The position numbers and the translations under genes are program-made. From Pedobacter cryoconitis (GTDB lineage Bacteria > Bacteroidota > Bacteroidia > Sphingobacteriales > Sphingobacteriaceae), in the NCBI RefSeq assembly GCF_014200605.1, contig NZ_JACHCE010000002.1, forward strand, positions 53,300-117,299: DNA of 64,000 nt, read 5' to 3'. Position 1 is the stretch's first letter; each line of letters opens with the position of its first letter. Below the pieces are notes generated by a model. That model was not told the DNA's origin. It did not search any database and saw nothing but the letters and a program-made list of their open reading frames with translations. Shown here piece after piece: positions 1-8,690 of the stretch.

Positions 1-183
1 CAGCAGCGTCAGCAACGTGATGCCCAGCAACAGCAACAACAACGCCAGCAGCAGGATCAGCAGCGTCAGCAACGTGATGCCCAGCAACAGCAACAACGCC
101 AGCAGCAGGATCAGCAGCGTCAGCAACAACAACGTCAACAGCGTGATGTGCAGCAACAACAGCAACGTCAACAACAGCAACAA
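1..183 (+). repeat. Tandem CAG/CAA-rich coding repeat
   Basis: A 57-base unit starting CAGCAGCGTCAGCAACGTGA is followed by a 54-base copy that differs mainly by loss of one CAA, then by a degenerate third copy. The pattern suggests unit-level duplication with slippage in a low-complexity coding region. Confidence 0.75.
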
Positions 184-261
184 CAACGCCAGCAGGAATC
201 AAGAAACTCTGGAGGAGACGCTTCTCAAAGACCTGAATCTTCAAGGGCAGGAAGAAGTTAA
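1..261 (+). CDS. C-terminal part of a Gln/Arg-rich protein (5' truncated)
   Basis: Frame 1 is open from the window edge to a TAA at 259-261, giving the last 86 residues. The first 65 or so are almost only Q and R with regular D-A or D-V interruptions, in two near-identical units (bases 1-57 and 58-111) and a diverged third. The last 21 residues are Ser/Gly/Arg-rich. I do not recognise the protein. Such tails occur at the ends of secreted or envelope-associated Bacteroidota proteins, but the functional domain is outside the window. Another frame is also open here, but it only reflects the CAG/CAA repeats. A terminator follows directly, which supports frame 1. Confidence 0.6.
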   Translation, partial: QQRQQRDAQQQQQQRQQQDQQRQQRDAQQQQQRQQQDQQRQQQQRQQRDVQQQQQRQQQQQQRQQESRNSGGDASQRPESSRAGRS

Positions 262-273
262 TTACAATAAAAA

Positions 274-300
274 GGAACCGGCTGTAATGGCCGGTTTTTA
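274..300 (+). terminator. Rho-independent terminator after the Q-rich gene
   Basis: Arms AACCGGC (276-282) and GCCGGTT (290-296) with a 7-nt loop are followed by a T run. The hairpin begins 12 nt after the stop codon at 261. Confidence 0.8.
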
Positions 301-316
301 TTTTATATATTATATT

Positions 317-324
317 TATCTTTG
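317..324 (+). promoter_or_regulatory. Bacteroidota -7 box for prfC
   Basis: TATCTTTG matches the TAnnTTTG consensus of the Bacteroidota housekeeping sigma factor. It lies 32 nt before the prfC ATG. No good -33 TTTG is visible, so this is a -7 match only. Confidence 0.5.
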
Positions 325-355
325 CAGCCTCATCAAGCAATATGCTTAACCCTTT

Positions 356-1936
356 ATGATTCACCCCGAAATAGAAAAACGAAAAACATTCGCCATTATC
401 AGTCACCCGGATGCCGGAAAAACAACATTAACTGAAAAGTTTCTGCTGTTTGGAGGAGCGATCAATACCGCTGGTGCTGTAAAACGTAACAAAGCCAATC
501 AAAGCAGTACTTCAGATTTTATGGAGATTGAGAAACAACGTGGAATATCCGTTGCAACCTCAGTAATGGGTTTTGAATACAAAGATAAACGCATCAACAT
601 TCTGGATACACCAGGTCACAAGGATTTCGCTGAAGATACTTACAGAACTTTATCTGCAGTAGATAGCGTAATCCTGGTTGTAGACTGTGTAAAAGGTGTA
701 GAGGAACAAACAGAGAAGCTAATGGCTGTATGCCGGATGCGTAATACCCCTGTAATTATCTTTATCAATAAAATGGATAGAGAAGGTAAAGATGCCTTTG
801 ATCTGCTGGACGAAATCGAGACTAAATTGAATATCAGTTTATGCCCGTTATCATGGCCAATTGGACAGGGACATACTTTTAAGGGTGTTTACAGTATCTA
901 CAACAAACACCTTAATCTGTTCGAACCAGATAAAACAAAGATTGCCGACCCTGTTATAGAAGTAAGCGACCTGAACGATCCGAACCTGAACAATTTCCTG
1001 AAACCAAAAGAACTTGGAGAATTAAAAAATGACCTTGAACTAGTAGAAGGTGTTTATGGTACATTAGATCAGAATATGTACACAGAAGGTCTGCTGGCCC
1101 CTGTATTTTTTGGCAGTGCCATTAATAACTTCGGGATCAAAGAATTACTGGATACGTTTATTAATATCGCTCCAAGCCCAAGAAGCAGAGAAGCAGAACA
1201 AAGAGAAGTATTGGTTGAAGAGAAAAACTTTTCAGGCTTTGTCTTTAAAATACATGCCAATCTTGATCCTAAACACCGTGACCGTATCGCTTTCTTAAGG
1301 ATATGTTCCGGTAAATTTGAAAGAAATAAGTTCTATTTCCATACACGTCAGGGTAAAAAACTTAAGTTTTCTAACCCAATGGACTTTATGGCTAACGAAA
1401 AAAGTATTGTAGAAGAAGCCTGGCCAGGTGATGTGGTTGGTCTTTATGACAGTGGTAACTTTAAAATTGGAGATACCCTGACTGAAGGCGAACAATTGCA
1501 ATTTAAGGGTATTCCCAGCTTCTCTCCCGAAATATTCAAGGAAGTGGAGAACAAAGATCCGCTAAGGACCAAGCAGCTTGAGAAAGGGATACAACAGCTC
1601 ACAGAAGAAGGCGTTGCTCAATTATTTACGCAACAGCCAGGAAACAGAAAAATTATTGGTGCAGTTGGTGAATTACAGTTCGAAGTAATCGCCTTCAGGT
1701 TAGAGCATGAATATGGTGCAAAAGCACATTTCCGCATGTTAAGCTATAGCAGATCAAACTGGGTAACTTCAACAGATAAAAAGAAACTGGAAGAGTTTGT
1801 GAAACGCAAAGGACAACATATTGGAGAAGATAAAGACGGAAATCCAGTATTTCTTGCCGACAATGATTTCATGATCAATATGACTAAAAGAGATTATCCG
1901 GATATTGAATTCCATAAGACTTCTGAATTCAAATAA
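356..1936 (+). CDS. prfC: Peptide chain release factor 3 (RF3)
   Basis: RF3 is the ribosome-bound GTPase that recycles RF1 and RF2 after peptide release. The 526-residue protein has the usual length. The GTPase motifs are in order near the N-terminus: P-loop DAGKTTLT (about residue 20), a switch region with [17 protein letters not shown] and NKMD. The C-terminal part carries the elongation-factor-like domains II and III. RF3 is told from EF-G by its shorter length and by the [10 protein letters not shown] sequence. The gene is monocistronic, with its own -7 box and a strong terminator. The start is the first ATG and fits family N-termini. Confidence 0.96.
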   Translation: MIHPEIEKRKTFAIISHPDAGKTTLTEKFLLFGGAINTAGAVKRNKANQSSTSDFMEIEKQRGISVATSVMGFEYKDKRINILDTPGHKDFAEDTYRTLSAVDSVILVVDCVKGVEEQTEKLMAVCRMRNTPVIIFINKMDREGKDAFDLLDEIETKLNISLCPLSWPIGQGHTFKGVYSIYNKHLNLFEPDKTKIADPVIEVSDLNDPNLNNFLKPKELGELKNDLELVEGVYGTLDQNMYTEGLLAPVFFGSAINNFGIKELLDTFINIAPSPRSREAEQREVLVEEKNFSGFVFKIHANLDPKHRDRIAFLRICSGKFERNKFYFHTRQGKKLKFSNPMDFMANEKSIVEEAWPGDVVGLYDSGNFKIGDTLTEGEQLQFKGIPSFSPEIFKEVENKDPLRTKQLEKGIQQLTEEGVAQLFTQQPGNRKIIGAVGELQFEVIAFRLEHEYGAKAHFRMLSYSRSNWVTSTDKKKLEEFVKRKGQHIGEDKDGNPVFLADNDFMINMTKRDYPDIEFHKTSEFK

Positions 1937-1956
1937 TCAGAATTCATATCAAAATT

Positions 1957-1993
1957 AAAGGCAGTACGGGAAAAACCGGCACTGCCTTTTTTT
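1957..1993 (+). terminator. Terminator after prfC
   Basis: Arms AAAGGCAGT and ACTGCCTTT enclose an inner CGG/CCG pair and are followed by a run of T. The hairpin begins about 20 nt after the prfC stop. The remaining 190 nt up to the next gene hold only the inverted repeat at 2165-2185. Confidence 0.85.
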
Positions 1994-2164
1994 ATACCCG
2001 AAAACACGGATATAAAAAAACAGACAAATTTCGACAAACGCCCATTTTCAATCTACGAATGCCAAAATAACATTCAAATAGGCCATTAACCTTGACTTAA
2101 CCGTTCATCTAGGATAACAAGCAATTGGTATAAAACATTTTAGCTGCATTTTTTAAATCATTCT

Positions 2165-2185
2165 ATTTGTTTCATCAAAACAAAT
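2165..2185 (+). promoter_or_regulatory. Inverted repeat overlapping the start of a small membrane gene
   Basis: ATTTGTTT (2165-2172) and AAACAAAT (2178-2185) form a perfect 8-bp inverted repeat with a 5-nt loop that runs into the ATG at 2184. It could be an operator, or an mRNA hairpin limiting initiation at the first of the three clustered start candidates (2184 and 2190 are ATG). Confidence 0.4.
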
Positions 2186-2369
2186 GATTATGAAAAATCT
2201 GTTTAATGTCTCGCCATTTATACTCTTATTAATTCCGGTTTTTGTACTCATGGTCTTTACAGTAATGATCGGTCCGAACCCTATTATTCAGGATACAAAT
2301 ACCGCTGCAAAGACTACTATAAACACAGGTGATCCTTTAGTAAAAACTAACTTACCTCTTTCTCAATAA
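2184..2369 (+). CDS. Small single-pass membrane protein upstream of an ABC exporter
   Basis: This 61-residue protein has one strongly hydrophobic segment (about residues 10-30) and a polar Thr/Asn-rich C-terminus, as expected for a small protein with an extracytoplasmic tail. The start may be the internal Met at 2190. Its TAA overlaps the ATG of the ABC ATPase by one base, which implies translational coupling and a shared role with the exporter. I do not recognise a family. It could be an accessory subunit of the transporter or simply a small membrane peptide. The sequence alone does not decide. Confidence 0.55.
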   Translation: MIMKNLFNVSPFILLLIPVFVLMVFTVMIGPNPIIQDTNTAAKTTINTGDPLVKTNLPLSQ

Positions 2370-3277
2370 TGATTAATACAGCTATCCAAACACATGAACT
2401 TACCTATTATTTTGGTAAACAAAAGATCGTAGATAACCTATCTCTGAAAATTGAAAAAGGCAGTATCTACGGTTTTCTTGGCCATAACGGGGCGGGCAAA
2501 ACCACAACGATCAAAATACTTCTGAACTTATTAAAATCTCCTGAAGACACTGTTTTTATTTTTGGAAAAGAGATCAACAAGCACAGGATAGAAATCTTGA
2601 AGAAAATAGGTGCCTTAGTTGAACAACCAGCCTTGTATGCACACCTTTCTGGTAAAGAGAATCTGTTAAACCGCTGTATATTGCTGAACATCCAAAAAAA
2701 CAGGGCCTTAGCGCAATTAGAACTGGTCGGTTTAAAAGATGCTGCCGATAAAAAAACAAGTGAATATTCTTTGGGAATGAAACAGCGCTTAGGTATCGCT
2801 ATGGCCTTATTAGCTAATCCTGAGTTATTGTTATTGGATGAGCCGACTAACGGATTAGATCCGGGTGGGATTATAGAAATCCGCAATCTGATAATTGAGC
2901 TGGCCACTAAACATCAGAAAACAATATTAATATCCAGTCATTTATTAAGTGAAATTGAAAAAATAGCGACCCATGTTGGTATTATTAACAAAGGAAAGCT
3001 TTTATTCCAGGGTACTATCAATGAATTGCATCAGTTGAGTAATCCTACCATTGAAATCGAAGTCAGTCAGCCGGAACGGGCGGTCAGTTTTTTAATCCAG
3101 CAAGGCTTTAAAATACAAATTCAAACAGAAACCCGGATTATTCTGGATTATACATCTCCAGAGGAAACCGGAGAAATCAACACCCTGCTAATTCAAAATG
3201 GCTTCACTGTGTTTAGCTTATTTCAGGTTAGAAAAAATCTTGAAAATCTATTCTTAGACATTACCAGAAATAATTAA
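2369..3277 (+). CDS. ABC transporter ATP-binding protein (BcrA-like)
   Basis: A 302-residue ATPase with Walker A GHNGAGKTTT (about 37-46), signature SLGMKQR, Walker B LLLLDEPTNGLD and the switch His in ISSHLL. The roughly 80 residues after the nucleotide-binding domain are typical of the bacitracin and lantibiotic resistance type (BcrA/CcmA-like). It probably energises the permease that starts two bases after its stop. The substrate cannot be read from sequence; export of a peptide antibiotic, or membrane protection from one, is the family's usual role. Confidence 0.88.
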   Translation: MINTAIQTHELTYYFGKQKIVDNLSLKIEKGSIYGFLGHNGAGKTTTIKILLNLLKSPEDTVFIFGKEINKHRIEILKKIGALVEQPALYAHLSGKENLLNRCILLNIQKNRALAQLELVGLKDAADKKTSEYSLGMKQRLGIAMALLANPELLLLDEPTNGLDPGGIIEIRNLIIELATKHQKTILISSHLLSEIEKIATHVGIINKGKLLFQGTINELHQLSNPTIEIEVSQPERAVSFLIQQGFKIQIQTETRIILDYTSPEETGEINTLLIQNGFTVFSLFQVRKNLENLFLDITRNN

Positions 3278-3278
3278 T

Positions 3279-4049
3279 ATGCAGTCATTATACTTATCAT
3301 TACGCTCTGAATTCTATAAATCAAGAAAAACATTAGCCTTCTGGGCATCAATTCTGCTACCGGTAATTATTTGTGGATTGATTTCTTTTGGTTATCTCGC
3401 AACGACAAGAGGCCTGACCGAAATGTCTCCCAATATTTTGTGGTTTAACTATACAGGACAGATTGTGAGCCCTATGGGATACCTCATCTTACCTTTTTAC
3501 GTCATCTTTATGGCTTTTTCTGTTCATAACATAGAGCATAAAAATGATACCTGGAAAAGTCTCTTTTCTCTGCCTTTAAATAGACTATCAATCTATAGCG
3601 CAAAATATTTATATGCAGTAATCCTGACCTTTATCTGTCTCTCACTTTTTTGTCTGTTAACTTATCTATTTGGCAATGCTGCACATTTACTCAAACCAGC
3701 ACTCAGGTTTAATGAGTTTAACCCTATTGAATTACTTTCAAGAATATATCTGAAACTATTTCTGGCTGCTTTGGGCATATTGTCCCTTCAATTTATCATC
3801 AGCCTGATCTGGAGCGACTTTTTAAAACCAATGGGATTAGGATTTGTTGGGATAATCATCGGGATTATGATCGCTTCAGCTAAATGGAAATTTGCTTATC
3901 TTTTTCCTTATAGTCATCCCGTCATTACACTGTCTATGGCTAAAGATAGTACTCAATTCTTTACCAGAGAACTCTGGGCCAGCCTTACTTATGCAATACT
4001 ATTTTTCACATCTGGTTATTTAATTGTTTCACGCAGGAGTATCAAATAA
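3279..4049 (+). CDS. ABC-2 type transporter permease
   Basis: A 256-residue integral membrane protein with about six hydrophobic segments (near residues 20-40, 60-85, 108-130, 155-180, 185-205 and 230-250). It follows the ATPase by one base and resembles the small permeases of lantibiotic-immunity ABC systems. A functional exporter would use two copies of this subunit, or this one plus the small upstream membrane protein. The operon ends in a hairpin shared with the convergent aminotransferase gene. Confidence 0.82.
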   Translation: MQSLYLSLRSEFYKSRKTLAFWASILLPVIICGLISFGYLATTRGLTEMSPNILWFNYTGQIVSPMGYLILPFYVIFMAFSVHNIEHKNDTWKSLFSLPLNRLSIYSAKYLYAVILTFICLSLFCLLTYLFGNAAHLLKPALRFNEFNPIELLSRIYLKLFLAALGILSLQFIISLIWSDFLKPMGLGFVGIIIGIMIASAKWKFAYLFPYSHPVITLSMAKDSTQFFTRELWASLTYAILFFTSGYLIVSRRSIK

Positions 4050-4051
4050 TA

Positions 4052-4091
4052 AAAAAGGGTATCCCGATCAGTGTGATCAGCATACCCTTTT
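4052..4091. terminator. Bidirectional terminator between ABC permease and aminotransferase genes
   Basis: Arms AAAAGGGTAT (4053-4062) and ATACCCTTTT (4082-4091) enclose an inner GATCA/TGATC stem. A-rich and T-rich flanks allow termination on both strands. Confidence 0.8.
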
Positions 4092-4111
4092 CAATTTATA
4101 AATCTTAAAGA

Positions 4112-5365
4112 TTATTTCAACTTGCTTAACGCAGCTTTAACGCGTGGAATCATTTCATTGATATCAGCCAGAGAACAAGCACCAACCGAAGCACGGAACC
4201 AGGCTTTAGTTTCATCATTACCGAAGCAAGAAAACGGCACTAATGCGACCTGTGCTTCTTTAATCAGGTAAGAGTTCACATCAGTACTGTCTTTCAATAA
4301 ATCGCCTTCAGCAGTAGTTTTACCGATATAATCAATTTTTAAAGTCAGATAAATCGCACCCATAGGTTCAATTGCATCAACAGCGAAACCATCACTTTTA
4401 ATCCCCTGGAAACCTTTATACAAAGCGTTCAGACTATCCTGAATCTGTGCTTTAAATGAAGTTAAGAACTCATCAACCTTTCCTTTGCCGGCAAAAAACT
4501 TACCAACAGCTACCTGTTCCGCTTTAGGTGCCCATGCACCAATATGCGTTAATAAAGCTTTCATTTTACTGATCACTTTATCTGGTCCGAAAGCCCATCC
4601 TACACGTACACCGGTACTTGCAAGACATTTAGAGATCCCATCAATATAAATCGTGTAATCTTTTAATTCGGGGCGCAAACTAACAGGATTGATGTGCTCT
4701 TTTCCAAAGGTTAATAAAGAGTAAATCTGATCGTACATAATGTACAATGGTTTCTCACCAGCAGCTCTTGAGTTGTTTTCTTCAATTACAAGATCACAGA
4801 TCTCTTCCAGCTGCTCTTTAGTAAACATTGTACCGGTAGGGTTCAATGGAGAACATAAAGCCAGCAGGGTCGCTCCTTTAAGATGTGGCTTTAACAGCTC
4901 AGCCGTAGGCATGAAATTGTTTTCAGCAGTAGTTTCTACAGCAATACCTTCTGCAGAAGAAAGGTGACAGTAGTGATTATTATTCCATGATGGAGCAGGA
5001 TAAATTACTTTATCCCCCGGATCAATCAATGCCAGGTAAGTTGCATAGATCAAAGGACGCGAACCGCCTGAAACTAATATTTCATTGGTTTTAAAATCAA
5101 GATCATATCTGTCTTTTAATACGTCTACTATTGTTTCACGCAGCGCCAAAATACCGTCAGCAGGAGGATAATTTGTATGATTATGATTATAAGCATCAAC
5201 AATCTCAGCTTTCAGTCCTGCAGGTATAGGAAAAATTGAAGGGTCAAAATCACCGATAGTTAAATTGGCAATCTTAGCACCTTTGCTTTTCAGCTCATTA
5301 ACCTCATTACCAATTTTAATGATTTCTGACCCAATAAGTGTATTTGCTAATACTGATACATTCAT
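4112..5365 (-). CDS. Class I/II PLP-dependent aminotransferase (aspartate aminotransferase-like)
   Basis: The 417-residue protein has the fold-type I layout: SGGSRPLIYATY near residue 100, SPLNPTG near residue 175, the Asp/Tyr pair in MYDQIYS, the PLP lysine in DGISKCLA (about residue 245) and an Arg in the C-terminal WFRASVG segment. It is the last gene of the arginine cluster, 26 bp after argH. An aspartate aminotransferase role would supply the aspartate consumed by argininosuccinate synthase. That role is inferred from position; other amino acid specificity is possible. Confidence 0.8.
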   Translation of the reverse strand: MNVSVLANTLIGSEIIKIGNEVNELKSKGAKIANLTIGDFDPSIFPIPAGLKAEIVDAYNHNHTNYPPADGILALRETIVDVLKDRYDLDFKTNEILVSGGSRPLIYATYLALIDPGDKVIYPAPSWNNNHYCHLSSAEGIAVETTAENNFMPTAELLKPHLKGATLLALCSPLNPTGTMFTKEQLEEICDLVIEENNSRAAGEKPLYIMYDQIYSLLTFGKEHINPVSLRPELKDYTIYIDGISKCLASTGVRVGWAFGPDKVISKMKALLTHIGAWAPKAEQVAVGKFFAGKGKVDEFLTSFKAQIQDSLNALYKGFQGIKSDGFAVDAIEPMGAIYLTLKIDYIGKTTAEGDLLKDSTDVNSYLIKEAQVALVPFSCFGNDETKAWFRASVGACSLADINEMIPRVKAALSKLK

Positions 5366-5391
5366 GTTTTATAATTTATTAATGGTTAGAA

Positions 5392-6723
5392 TTATGCCAG
5401 CAAACTTTGAATAGCTGACTTCGTTTTTTCAAAATTAAACTGGTCGAGAATAGTCTCCATCATCTCTTCAATTTGCGGATTGCATAGATTTCCTATACTA
5501 CCCTCATGTGTATGATTGACCTTAACTCCCGGTACAAAGGTACCATTTTCAATCGTCTCTCCTACTATCTGATAAGCTTCTCTGAAAGGAACACCCTTTA
5601 AAGCTAAATCATTAACCACCTCTACACTAAATAAATAAGCATATTTTTTATCTGATAGAATATCATCTTTAAGAGAGATATGCTGCAACATATAAGTTGT
5701 CATTTCAAGACATTCATTTAAAGACACTATCGAAGGGAAAAGGTTTTCTTTTAATAATTGCAAATCACGGTGATAACCTGATGGCAGGTTAGTGGTCATC
5801 ATTGCAATTTCATTCGGCAATGCCTGGATCTTATTACATCTGGAACGGATCAGTTCAAATACATCCGGATTTTTCTTGTGCGGCATGATGCTCGAACCTG
5901 TAGTCAGTTCATCAGGGAACTTAATAAAACCGAAATTCTGATTGATAAATAAACAAACGTCCATAGCCATTTTAGCCAGTGTTGCTGCTACAGAAGACAT
6001 CGCCTGAGCAAGTACTCTTTCTGTCTTACCTCTGCCCATTTGCGCATAAACGACATTATAATTCAGGTTTTCAAAACCCAGAAGATTGGTTGTCATAGTC
6101 CTGTTTAATGGGAAAGACGAGCCATAACCCGCAGCAGAACCTAAAGGGTTTTTATTACAGATTTTCCAGGCTGCAAGCATCATTTCCATATCATCGACCA
6201 GGCTTTCTGCATAAGCACCAAACCAAAGCCCAAAAGAAGAAGGCATGGCAATCTGCAAATGCGTATAACCTGGCAATAATTTGTCTTTATGGGTATTGCT
6301 CAGCGCGATAAGCTGCTGAAATAAAACAGCAGAATTGCTTACCATTTCTTCAATTCTGTCTCTGAAAAACAATTTGAGGTCAACCAGCACCTGATCATTA
6401 CGTGATCTGCCACTGTGAATTTTTTTACCTGCTTCTCCGATACGCTGGGTCAGCAACCATTCTACCTGTGAATGAACGTCCTCTACCGTATCTTCAATTT
6501 TAAAGTCTCCAGCTTCAATTTCAGCGTAAATATTTTTAAGCTCTTTTTGTATTTCAGCAAGTTCAGCAGCAGTCAGTAAACCAATACTTTCCAGCATTTC
6601 TACATGCGCCAGCGATCCAAGTACATCAAAAGCCGCCATTTGTAAATCCAGCTCTCTGTCTTTACCCACAGTGAAACTCTCAATACCTTTATTTACTTCT
6701 ATATTTTTTTGCCAGATCTTCAT
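5392..6723 (-). CDS. argH: Argininosuccinate lyase
   Basis: Cleaves argininosuccinate to arginine and fumarate, the last step of arginine synthesis. The 443-residue protein carries the superfamily signature GSSIMPHKKNP at 276-286 with the catalytic Ser in its flexible loop, SGRSRND at 104-110 and YTHLQ at 153-157. Length and motifs are normal. It lies 76 bp downstream of the M20 deacylase gene, a larger gap than most in this cluster, so a secondary promoter is possible, though I see no clear -7 box. Confidence 0.95.
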   Translation of the reverse strand: MKIWQKNIEVNKGIESFTVGKDRELDLQMAAFDVLGSLAHVEMLESIGLLTAAELAEIQKELKNIYAEIEAGDFKIEDTVEDVHSQVEWLLTQRIGEAGKKIHSGRSRNDQVLVDLKLFFRDRIEEMVSNSAVLFQQLIALSNTHKDKLLPGYTHLQIAMPSSFGLWFGAYAESLVDDMEMMLAAWKICNKNPLGSAAGYGSSFPLNRTMTTNLLGFENLNYNVVYAQMGRGKTERVLAQAMSSVAATLAKMAMDVCLFINQNFGFIKFPDELTTGSSIMPHKKNPDVFELIRSRCNKIQALPNEIAMMTTNLPSGYHRDLQLLKENLFPSIVSLNECLEMTTYMLQHISLKDDILSDKKYAYLFSVEVVNDLALKGVPFREAYQIVGETIENGTFVPGVKVNHTHEGSIGNLCNPQIEEMMETILDQFNFEKTKSAIQSLLA

Positions 6724-6799
6724 TATATATTCAAATTATAAAACGCTCTTTAAGAGCAAATATTAAATGACAGAATAAGTATCATCCTGTCTTATCAGC

Positions 6800-7867
6800 T
6801 TACTTCCCTTTAATCACAGGTTTAAGCATATCAATGTATAGTTGTATGCCTTCAGCAACCTCTTTTACAAACACGTATTCATCTGCCATATGGGAACGCG
6901 CAGAATCGCCCGGACCTACTTTTACAGATGGGATGCTTAATAAAGCCTGATCTGAAGTAGTTGGTGACCCATAAGTAGTTCTGCCAAGCGCAATACCAGA
7001 CTGCACCAGCGGATGCTCTTTATCAATTGATGAAGGTTTTAACCGGACAGACCGTGCCTTTACATCACAATCCACATTGGTCCGGATAATTTTCAAGACC
7101 TCTTCATTGCTGTAAGCATCTGTAACACGTACATCAACGGTGAAGGTACAGGTTGCAGGGACCACGTTGTGCTGAGAACCTGCATTGATAATAGTCACAG
7201 ACATTTTCAATGGGCCAAAAACCTCTGATACCTTTGCAAAACGGTAACTTCTAAACCATTCAATATCTTTTAACGCTTTATAAATAGCGTTATCCCCCTC
7301 TTCTCTTGCCGCATGGCCAGCTTTTCCGGTCACAGTACAATCCAGAACTAATAACCCTCTTTCTGCAATGGCAAGATTCATCTCTGTCGGTTCACCCACA
7401 ATAGCGAATTCCAGTTCTCCAAGATCAGGGATTACACATTCCAACCCATTATTACCTGATATTTCTTCCTCAGCAGTAGCTGCTAAACAAATATTATAAG
7501 CCAGGTCTTCCTGTTCATAAAAATAAAGGAAAGTTGCGATCAAAGAAACCAGACACCCCCCTGCATCATTACTTCCCAGTCCATATAACTTTCCGTCTTC
7601 AATTTTCGGTTCATATGGATCTCTCGTATAGCCTGTATTAGGCTTTACCGTATCATGGTGCGAATTTAAAAGTACAGTAGGCTTACTGGCATCAAAGTAT
7701 TTGTTGTAAGCCCAGATATTATTCAGCTTACGGTGTATTTTAATTTGTCGTTCCTGCAAAAATTGCCCGATCAGGTCAGCAGTTTTATCTTCCTCTTTAC
7801 TGAAAGATTGTATACTGATCAGATTCTTTAACAATTCTAAACTATCCTTTTGCAGCGTCTCTATCAT
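6800..7867 (-). CDS. argE: M20 family deacylase, probable N-succinyl/acetylcitrulline deacylase
   Basis: A 355-residue di-zinc M20 hydrolase. Metal and catalytic motifs are SHHDTV (about residue 70), the Asp in GSNDAGG, and AEEE near residue 132 with the general-base Glu; a C-terminal His lies in SHMADEY. In this cluster the transcarbamylase acts on acylated ornithine, so this enzyme should act on N-acylcitrulline rather than N-acetylornithine (inference from pathway logic). The valine at the transcarbamylase specificity position favours a succinyl group. The start lies 3 bp past the proC stop. Confidence 0.85.
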   Translation of the reverse strand: MIETLQKDSLELLKNLISIQSFSKEEDKTADLIGQFLQERQIKIHRKLNNIWAYNKYFDASKPTVLLNSHHDTVKPNTGYTRDPYEPKIEDGKLYGLGSNDAGGCLVSLIATFLYFYEQEDLAYNICLAATAEEEISGNNGLECVIPDLGELEFAIVGEPTEMNLAIAERGLLVLDCTVTGKAGHAAREEGDNAIYKALKDIEWFRSYRFAKVSEVFGPLKMSVTIINAGSQHNVVPATCTFTVDVRVTDAYSNEEVLKIIRTNVDCDVKARSVRLKPSSIDKEHPLVQSGIALGRTTYGSPTTSDQALLSIPSVKVGPGDSARSHMADEYVFVKEVAEGIQLYIDMLKPVIKGK

Positions 7868-7870
7868 AAT

Positions 7871-8689
7871 TTATTCTTTTGTATATAATGCCCCGGCTTT
7901 TATAGCCGAAAGCTTAATGCCTTTAATCAGAGATGAACTGAACCCATTATGTTCCATTTCATTCAGTCCGGCAATGGTACATCCCTTTGGCGATGTTACT
8001 TTATCAATTTCCTGCTCAGGGTGCGATTGCATCTGTAATAATAGGTCCGCTGCCCCTTTTGCCGTCTGAACTGCCATTTTTAAAGCTTCATCTGCATGGA
8101 AACCAATTTCTACCCCACCTTGTGAAGCCGCACGGATTCCCCTTAAAAAGAAAGCAATACCACAGGCACATAAAGCTGTCGCAGCAGTCATCAGGTCTTC
8201 ATTTATCTTCACTACAGCACCAACAGTTTCAAACATGGTGGATACTTCACTTACATGGGCTGCAGAAGCATTATCTGTCGCAATACAGGTCATAGACTGG
8301 CCAATGGCGATAGCCGTATTAGGCATCGCACGAATAACTTCTAAGGTTTCTCCTAATTTTTCACGGATAGCCGCACAGCTTACTCCCGAAGCCACAGAAA
8401 TGATCACATGCTTTTTCAGATCAATTGCACCTGCAATCTGTTCCATCAGTTGATTCAGCTGCTGAGGCAGTACCGCAAGCACGATAACATCAGAACTGGC
8501 TACAGCAGCAGCATTATCTGCACTGATCTGATAACCAAGATCAGCAAATGCTGTTAAATGGCTTATCGTTCTTCTGGTTAATGTAATCTGATCCGCTTTT
8601 ACATAATTCGCTTTAACTAATCCCTTAGCCAGCGAGAGACCAATGTTTCCGCTGCCAAGTATGGCAATCTTTCTTGTAAATTCTCCCAT
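7871..8689 (-). CDS. proC: Pyrroline-5-carboxylate reductase
   Basis: Makes proline from pyrroline-5-carboxylate with NAD(P)H. The 272-residue protein has the N-terminal Rossmann motif LGSGNIG (about 11-17), MPNTAIAIG mid-protein and the C-terminal SPKGCTIAGL, a variant of the usual SPGGTTIAGL. It sits between argB and the M20 deacylase with gaps of 1 and 3 bp, so it is certainly cotranscribed with arginine genes. The SPGG to SPKG change near the substrate site is worth noting but does not by itself suggest a new substrate. Confidence 0.9.
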   Translation of the reverse strand: MGEFTRKIAILGSGNIGLSLAKGLVKANYVKADQITLTRRTISHLTAFADLGYQISADNAAAVASSDVIVLAVLPQQLNQLMEQIAGAIDLKKHVIISVASGVSCAAIREKLGETLEVIRAMPNTAIAIGQSMTCIATDNASAAHVSEVSTMFETVGAVVKINEDLMTAATALCACGIAFFLRGIRAASQGGVEIGFHADEALKMAVQTAKGAADLLLQMQSHPEQEIDKVTSPKGCTIAGLNEMEHNGFSSSLIKGIKLSAIKAGALYTKE

Positions 8690-8690
8690 A

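Noticed and set aside
17-349. Plus-strand frame rich in Ser/Asn over the CAG/CAA repeat
   Set aside because: It is the +1 frame of the Q/R repeat, runs through the terminator at 274-300, and has no recognisable domain. Frame 1 ends cleanly before the terminator.
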